Assembly (NCBI RefSeq): GCF_002591975.1
Contig: NZ_NVQE01000002.1
Location: forward strand, 62,001-126,000
Direction: 5' to 3'
Origin: Mycobacterium neglectum
GTDB lineage: Bacteria; Actinomycetota; Actinomycetes; Mycobacteriales; Mycobacteriaceae
Length of the DNA stretch: 64,000 nucleotides
Part shown: one piece after another, positions 59,745-64,000 of the stretch
Layout of the letters: each line of letters starts with the position of its first letter
Position numbering within the stretch: position 1 is the first letter of the stretch
The notes under the pieces: model-generated
Databases searched by the model: none
What the model was told of the DNA's origin: nothing
What the model saw: the letters and a program-made list of their open reading frames with translations, nothing else
Program-made: the position numbers and the translations under genes

Positions 59745-60853
59745 GCCGTGCCACCGACGGTCACACTGACGGCAGGTGTCGCGTTCGATGCACGCAGTGC
59801 CTGGCCGAGTCGCCACGTCGCGCCGCCGAGCACCCCCGCGAGCAGCCCCCCGGCGACGCACGTCAGCAGGATGCTGCCCGCGTGTCCGCCGCCGTCCTCA
59901 CCACCCAGGTCGACGCCCCCGGATCCCATTGAGCTGAGCAGCCAGGTGATCGCGATCACACCTGCCGCGCCGGAACCGGCCAGCAGCCAGGCGCTCGCGC
60001 CTTTCCACCGCAGCAGGAGCTCGACGACGACGCCGAACACGAAAACGATGGCTGGGATCAGCACCATGTCGATGGGGAAGCTCAACTCGACGAAGTCGCG
60101 AAGCGCCAAGTGCTGTAGGTCGGCGTACCAGCCGACCGCCCAGCTGGCGAACGACCACGTCGCCAGGTTCAGCACCAGTGTGAGAAGGCCGGTGCCGATG
60201 GCGCCGCCGCGCGGCACGACTTGAGATCCGAGCAGCACGCAGACGAGCGGAATGGCCAGCCAGGTCAGGGTGGGCCAGTCGATGGTCGCGCTCAGGTTGA
60301 GGTCTGCCAGCGCGCCGCTTTGGATCGAGGCGTACTGCCCGAACGCCGCAATCGCGACCATGAACCCCCAACGGCCCCAGCGATGTTCGCGGGCCGCTGC
60401 GAAGACGATCGCGGTGCCGATCATGGTGACACAGATCGACGTCAGCCAACCTTGGTGTGGCGGCGACGCGACGGTCACGTCGAATCCGTACAGGCCGTGC
60501 CACCACTCGTCGTACAGCCCGTACAGCAGGAACGAGGCCGCGGCGATACCGGCGACCAGATAGCCGATCGGTGCGGCGAATACGCCGAGTACCTTGAACG
60601 CGCGACCGCCGACGGTCGGATCGGGATCCTGGCCATTGCGCTGTGCGGCGGTGGCCCGCAACACCATCACCAAGCTGGTCAACCCGGCGATCGCGCCGCC
60701 GGCGTAGATGAACAGATGCGGCAGCGTGAAGAAGCTGTCCGGCCCGACGTCAAGGTGCCAGTCGATGTCCCAGGTCAACCCCGACAGCGAGATCAGGGTG
60801 CCAGCGAGCATGACAAACGCCGGTAACTTGCCGCGCGAATTCGCACTCGTCAT
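59741..60853 (-). CDS. Multi-pass membrane protein with duplicated D-W-H / P-H motifs
   Basis: A 370-residue protein with about ten predicted helices. Two similar motifs occur: D29-I-D-W-H33 with P45-H46 (WDIDWHLDVGPDSFFTLPHL), and D115-E-W-W-H119 with P132-H133 (YDEWWHGLYGFDVTVASPPHQG). The equal spacing suggests an internal repeat and possible metal or haem ligands at the membrane face. I do not recognise the family by name. A ten-residue tail follows a last helix. It sits between the YtkA-like gene (14 bases upstream) and the anchored exported protein (four-base overlap). Confidence 0.85.
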   Translation of the reverse strand: MTSANSRGKLPAFVMLAGTLISLSGLTWDIDWHLDVGPDSFFTLPHLFIYAGGAIAGLTSLVMVLRATAAQRNGQDPDPTVGGRAFKVLGVFAAPIGYLVAGIAAASFLLYGLYDEWWHGLYGFDVTVASPPHQGWLTSICVTMIGTAIVFAAAREHRWGRWGFMVAIAAFGQYASIQSGALADLNLSATIDWPTLTWLAIPLVCVLLGSQVVPRGGAIGTGLLTLVLNLATWSFASWAVGWYADLQHLALRDFVELSFPIDMVLIPAIVFVFGVVVELLLRWKGASAWLLAGSGAAGVIAITWLLSSMGSGGVDLGGEDGGGHAGSILLTCVAGGLLAGVLGGATWRLGQALRASNATPAVSVTVGGTA

Positions 60854-60867
60854 GGCGGTGTGCCTTT

Positions 60868-61275
60868 CTAGCCGTTGGTGGTGACGCTCAGAACTGCTTC
60901 GTGCACTTGGCCGCTGGCGGCGATGCGGACCGTGATGTCCCATTGCCCGGCCATGGACAGATCCACGTCGGCGCGGTACCGGCCGTCGCCTTGTGCCACG
61001 GCGGCCACAGGTGTTGTGGCATGGCCCATTTGGGGCATCGCTGGTTCGAAGGTGACTGAGTCCGGTGTGGGGAGCTGGCCCCCGTTGTCGGTTATCTCGA
61101 CGGTGAGCGGACTGATTCCGACCTCCGGCGGCTCGCCGGTCAGCTGCACACGGTACGGTCCTGCCGTCGCGGTGGCCACGCTGTCGGCCATCGATTTCGG
61201 CCACAGCAGCCAGATTCCGGCGCCGACGATGGCGGCGGCGATAGCGGCAATGATGACGAGGCGCTGGCGACTCAT
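60868..61275 (-). CDS. YtkA/FixH-like anchored protein with M-P-x-M-G-H motif
   Basis: A 135-residue protein with one N-terminal helix (LVIIAAIAAAIVGAGIWLLW) and an outer domain of about 95 residues. That domain carries F-E-P-A-M80-P-Q-M83-G-H85 and DGRYRADVDLSMAGQWDITVRI, the pattern of YtkA-like / FixH-like domains that often accompany copper handling. Met80, Met83 and His85 are plausible Cu(I) ligands by analogy. The ATG overlaps the upstream gene stop as ATGA. Confidence 0.83.
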   Translation of the reverse strand: MSRQRLVIIAAIAAAIVGAGIWLLWPKSMADSVATATAGPYRVQLTGEPPEVGISPLTVEITDNGGQLPTPDSVTFEPAMPQMGHATTPVAAVAQGDGRYRADVDLSMAGQWDITVRIAASGQVHEAVLSVTTNG

Positions 61276-62690
61276 GGTTGGCGGACCTCGACTTCGGTTG
61301 GCGCGGTGAGGATGGCGTAGTCGCGTTCGGTCTGCACCCATACCTTGTAGCGGCCGGGCAGGGCGAACGAGTAGGTGAAATCGATTTCGGGTCCGTACCG
61401 GGCAACCGATTCGTCGGGTTGGCCGCCTGCGGCACCGGGTGCCGGCGGCACCATGGCATGCGCATGCGACCAGACCGGTGCTGTCAGTGCGTGTTTGCCG
61501 ACGTCGGGGCCGTCGGGTAGTGGTCCGACGACCATCATGTGTCCGACCATCCCGAGCCACGGCTGCAGATCGGGGGTGTCCCCGAACCTGGCCCGGATGG
61601 TGCTCGGGCTGCCCGCTGGCGCGACCGTCGCGGTGATTTCGCCCTGCGAGGGTGGCGCCGCGGTCGGTGGTGTGGCAAGCGATTGCCCGTCGACCGAGCC
61701 GCGTAGCAGTTGCACCCCGCCACCGCGCCTGGCGATTTCGGCGGTCATCGCGTAAGTCCCGCGTTCGGTGGTGTCGAACTTCGCCTCGTACCGTCCCGGC
61801 GCGACACGGACAGGATGCAGGTGCGACATGGTGCCCGCAGGTGAGACGACGATGAGATGGATCAGCGCGCCGTGGTGGATCAGCAAGTCGTCGGCGGGTC
61901 GCCCGGTGGAGGAGTCGGTGAGGTTCAAACGCAGCGTGGACTGGCCAGCGGACACCGCCATGTTCACCGGCGGCCGCGAATAGTCGACCGGATTCAGCGA
62001 ATTGGCCGCAACGCGCGCGTAAGGATCACGGATGTTCTCGAGGGTGGGGTCAAGGTCCTGGCCGGGCTGCGGGGGCGGCGGTGAGTACGCCGACAGCGTC
62101 GCGCCGGTGACAGCCACCGTCAGCGCGATGATCATGCCGGTCGCCGGGACTAGCGCCACCCAGCTGCGGCGCGCGCGCAACGCCGCTGCCAGTGAGACGA
62201 TCAGCAGTGCGCCCGCGGTGAAGAAGCCGTAGTCACTGGCTTTCTTCCACGGCGGAATCACCTGCGCGGGAACCAGAAACGGGATCCGTGCCGCGGTGTG
62301 GCCGTCGTCGACGATCAGTTCCCACGGTCCGGCCCTGTCGACGTTCAGTGTCGCCGAATACATGCCGGGCGTGCCGAGCTTCACCTGCCCGCTGCTGGTA
62401 GTGGCTCCCGGTGCCGACGCGGTGAGTTGCAGTGTGCCTGGAGCGTCGCCGCGATGTGTGACGACGTCGATGTGCAGAGGCCCAAGGACCGGGCCGACTC
62501 GCCGGATCGTGATCGTCAATTCGCGACCGCCGAGCGACTGGGCGACGTGCACGTCTGCGTCCGATCCGATGCCGTCGGCCCGTGCCGCAGGCGCGCCAAC
62601 CAAGGTCATGACCGCCAGCATGCCGCCCAAAAATGCCAGTGCCGCGGGGGATGAACCCCCACGCTGTCGCGCAGTTGTTGCGCAGCTCAC
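61272..62690 (-). CDS. Exported His/Met-motif membrane protein, possible metal-handling
   Basis: A protein of about 472 residues. After a signal peptide (LAFLGGMLAVMTLVGAPAARA/DG) comes a beta-rich domain (residues 40-140) and two membrane helices (FFTAGALLIVSLAAAL, ALVPATGMIIALTVAVTGATLSAY). A large outer domain follows with HHGALIHLIVVSPAGTMSHLHPVRVAPGRYEA, MVGHMMVVGP and WSHAHAMVPP. These clusters resemble soft-metal sites. The start is uncertain: GTG 62690 gives one conventional signal peptide with a basic n-region. TTG 62729 or ATG 62720 would add a second copy of the hydrophobic segment, and ATG 62621 would lack basic residues. Confidence 0.8.
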   Translation of the reverse strand: MSCATTARQRGGSSPAALAFLGGMLAVMTLVGAPAARADGIGSDADVHVAQSLGGRELTITIRRVGPVLGPLHIDVVTHRGDAPGTLQLTASAPGATTSSGQVKLGTPGMYSATLNVDRAGPWELIVDDGHTAARIPFLVPAQVIPPWKKASDYGFFTAGALLIVSLAAALRARRSWVALVPATGMIIALTVAVTGATLSAYSPPPPQPGQDLDPTLENIRDPYARVAANSLNPVDYSRPPVNMAVSAGQSTLRLNLTDSSTGRPADDLLIHHGALIHLIVVSPAGTMSHLHPVRVAPGRYEAKFDTTERGTYAMTAEIARRGGGVQLLRGSVDGQSLATPPTAAPPSQGEITATVAPAGSPSTIRARFGDTPDLQPWLGMVGHMMVVGPLPDGPDVGKHALTAPVWSHAHAMVPPAPGAAGGQPDESVARYGPEIDFTYSFALPGRYKVWVQTERDYAILTAPTEVEVRQP

Positions 62691-62736
62691 CACGCCTACC
62701 AAGGTCAGGACCACCAGCATGCCGCTCAAAAAGGCC
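62593..62736. repeat. Direct repeat (two 45-bp copies, period 99 bp) over a signal-peptide region
   Basis: 62593-62637 and 62692-62736 agree at about 39 of 45 positions by eye. On the minus strand they encode AFLGGMLAVMTLVGA and AFLSGMLVVLTLVGV in the same frame, 33 codons apart. The 99-bp period keeps the frame. This is an in-frame duplication of the segment encoding the signal peptide. Confidence 0.8.
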
Positions 62737-63010
62737 GGTCAGCGGTGTTGGGATCGTGCGTGAGCGTCGCCACGAGATTTGACGCCTGGAACACGAACCC
62801 GCGCCCCGAGGTCAGTTGATCCAATCCGGCGGCGCGGTCGAGCGCGACGATAGCTGACAGCACGCTCCCGGACTGCTGATCGACCACTCTGGAATATGGA
62901 TGTGGGGACACGAGACCTCCGATGAGTCCTTGGTATCCACCACGATGACGGCGGCCGCTGGAGGCTGCATCCACCCACAGGAGGTGATGCGTACTCGCAC
63001 GGGAGTACAT
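62726..63010 (-). CDS. Possible small gene or gene remnant
   Basis: A 94-codon frame whose stop overlaps the TTG at 62729 (TTGA). The C-terminal half (SVLSAIVALDRAAGLDQLTSGRGFVFQASNLVATLTHDPN) has high third-position GC and looks protein-like. The N-terminal half does not. I recognise no family. It could be a remnant of a longer gene or chance. Otherwise the 318-base stretch before the PEBP gene holds only the inverted repeat at 62991-63008. Confidence 0.25.
   Translation of the reverse strand: MYSRASTHHLLWVDAASSGRRHRGGYQGLIGGLVSPHPYSRVVDQQSGSVLSAIVALDRAAGLDQLTSGRGFVFQASNLVATLTHDPNTADRPF
62991..63008. promoter_or_regulatory. Inverted repeat GTACTC-N6-GAGTAC
   Basis: A perfect six-base inverted repeat with a six-base spacer, upstream of the leftward His/Met cluster and 40 bases after the PEBP gene end. 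It is a possible operator for the cluster. No metal-regulator consensus is matched with confidence. Confidence 0.35.
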
Positions 63011-63047
63011 CGCCGTCCGCGAGTGCGCAACACTGAGCCGTGCGCGA

Positions 63048-63584
63048 CTATTTCTGCTCGTAGGTCCCGGTGATGATGGCCCGCGCGATCGCGTTGCCGA
63101 AAAGGTTGAAGCCCAGATAGGCCGGGGTGGCTTCCGCGGGCAGGTCGAGCTTCTCCACACCGACGGCGTGCACGGCGATGATGTAACGGTGCACACCGTG
63201 CCCCGCGGGCGGTGCGGCGCCGATGAAGCGCTTGAGGCCGGCGTCATTGGCCAAAGTGAGTGCGTCGCCGGGAAATCCGCTGGTGCTTCCGTCGCCCACG
63301 CCGGCGGGCAGGTCGGTGACGGTGGCGGGCAGGTTGGCCACAGCCCAATGCCAGAAGCCCGAGGCCGTCGGCGCGTCGGGGTCGTACATGGTCACCGCAA
63401 AACTGCGCGTCGCCTCGGGGAATCCCGACCACGACAGCTGCGGGGATACATCGGAGCCGCCTGCGCCCATGATGCCGCTGACTTGGTCGTTACCGAACGC
63501 CTGACCGTCGCTGAACGTCTCGGACGTCAGGGTGAACGAAGGAAGCTCCGGCAGGAAGTCGTAGGGGTTGTAGTCAAACGCCAT
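63048..63584 (-). CDS. YbhB/YbcL-type PEBP protein (Rv2140c / TB18.6 type)
   Basis: A 178-residue phosphatidylethanolamine-binding-like protein. [42 protein letters not shown] is the anion-binding core, with DPDAP and GFWHW. The C-terminal part has [21 protein letters not shown]. The M. tuberculosis homologue TB18.6 is an abundant cytosolic protein. Ligand and role are unknown. No signal peptide. It follows the peptidase gene by 32 bases in the same direction. Confidence 0.92.
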   Translation of the reverse strand: MAFDYNPYDFLPELPSFTLTSETFSDGQAFGNDQVSGIMGAGGSDVSPQLSWSGFPEATRSFAVTMYDPDAPTASGFWHWAVANLPATVTDLPAGVGDGSTSGFPGDALTLANDAGLKRFIGAAPPAGHGVHRYIIAVHAVGVEKLDLPAEATPAYLGFNLFGNAIARAIITGTYEQK

Positions 63585-63616
63585 ATCTGATCCTTTCGAG
63601 TACTCAGCAGTGCAGG

Positions 63617-64000
63617 TCAGCAGTGCCGAAGGAAATGTTCGAGAACCCGGGTACCAAACGTCAGTGCGTCAACGGGTACCCGTTCGTCCACGCCGTGGAA
63701 CAACGCGGCGAAGTCGAGGTCCGGCGGCAGTTTCAGCGGTGCGAATCCGAAGCAGCGAATCCCCAGGCGTGCAAAGTGTTTGGCGTCGGTGCCGCCGGAA
63801 AGCATGTACGGGACCGTGCGGGCTTCGGGATCGGCGGACAGGATCGCGCCGTTCATCGCCTCCAGCAGTTCGCCGTCGAAGCTCGTCTCATACGACGGCA
63901 GTTCGGTAATCCACTCGCGGACGATGTCGGGTCCGATGACCTCGTCGACCTCGCGCTCGAAGGCGGCGAGCCGGCCCGGCAATACCCGGCAGTCGACGAC
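63617..64000 (-). CDS. M20-family metallopeptidase, 3' part (Rv2141c type)
   Basis: The C-terminal 127 residues of a gene that continues beyond the window. [10 protein letters not shown] is the end of the dimerisation domain. [30 protein letters not shown] and [24 protein letters not shown] are typical of M20 peptidases; the His in LFHGVDE is a metal ligand. Family members cleave dipeptides or acylated amino acids. Position after the PEBP gene matches Rv2141c. Confidence 0.9.
   Translation of the reverse strand, partial: VVDCRVLPGRLAAFEREVDEVIGPDIVREWITELPSYETSFDGELLEAMNGAILSADPEARTVPYMLSGGTDAKHFARLGIRCFGFAPLKLPPDLDFAALFHGVDERVPVDALTFGTRVLEHFLRHC

Overview
The window is about 64 kb of high-GC actinobacterial chromosome that reads as a non-tuberculous, probably fast-growing Mycolicibacterium-type genome. 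The assignment rests on order and sequence of genes recognised from Mycobacterium tuberculosis (locus names recalled, not searched): cobIJ end, cobK-cobM-cobL, Rv2073c, Rv2074, pepE, Rv2090, Rv2091c, helY, tatC-tatA, pafC-pafB-pafA, prcA-prcB-pup-dop, mpa, lppK, Rv2117, trmI, Rv2119, Rv2120c, hisG-hisE, metH, Rv2125, mshC, cysQ, Rv2133c-Rv2135c, uppP, Rv2137c, lppL, pyrD, Rv2140c and Rv2141c. Several segments of that order are missing or replaced, which suits an environmental species. No rRNA, tRNA, CRISPR array, insertion sequence or prophage was seen.

Layout. 1-5 kb: cobalamin (corrin ring) enzymes on both strands, with a small-molecule-kinase-like gene between cobIJ and cobK, then an SDR and an F420-type split-barrel reductase. 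5-8.5 kb: Xaa-Pro peptidase, VOC protein, 5'-3' exonuclease and a proline/glutamine-rich membrane protein. 8.5-14.6 kb: a leftward run pafB-pafC-tatA-tatC-helY (DNA-damage regulator, Tat export, helicase). 14.6-31 kb: the Pup-proteasome region. It holds the ligase pafA, the core subunits prcA/prcB, pup, dop and the ATPase mpa, interrupted by two alpha/beta hydrolases, a ThrE-like exporter, two tandem paralogous membrane proteins, small secreted proteins and two Mtb12-fold exported proteins. 31-41 kb: trmI, an Fe-S PD-(D/E)XK nuclease, a thioesterase, an ArsR-AHSA1-flavodoxin operon, a flavoprotein disulfide reductase, histidine genes hisG/hisE behind a sugar porter, a HAD phosphatase and an NmrA-like protein. 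41-46 kb: B12-dependent methionine synthase and a PAC2 protein, ended by a 28-bp tandem repeat. 46-57 kb: DUF1254 lipoprotein and SDR, mycothiol ligase mshC, cysQ, a Crp/Fnr regulator, Rv2133c-Rv2135c, uppP, lppL and pyrD. 57-63 kb: a leftward cluster that may be one unit, with four exported or membrane proteins carrying His/Met motifs followed by a NarL-type two-component system whose regulator is frameshifted. 63-64 kb: a PEBP protein and the 3' end of an M20 peptidase.

Functional links. The corrin genes feed cofactor to metH. Pup is made, deamidated by Dop, ligated by PafA, unfolded by Mpa and degraded by PrcAB, all encoded here, together with the PafBC regulator. CysQ and MshC serve sulfur and mycothiol metabolism. 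UppP serves cell-wall lipid recycling. The least explained parts are the 59.2-62.7 kb His/Met membrane cluster, which I infer may handle copper or another soft metal, and several strong unannotated dyad elements: a perfect 24-bp palindrome before lppL, twin palindromes before arsR, a hairpin over the metH ribosome binding site, and the repeat-amplified terminator after the PAC2 gene.
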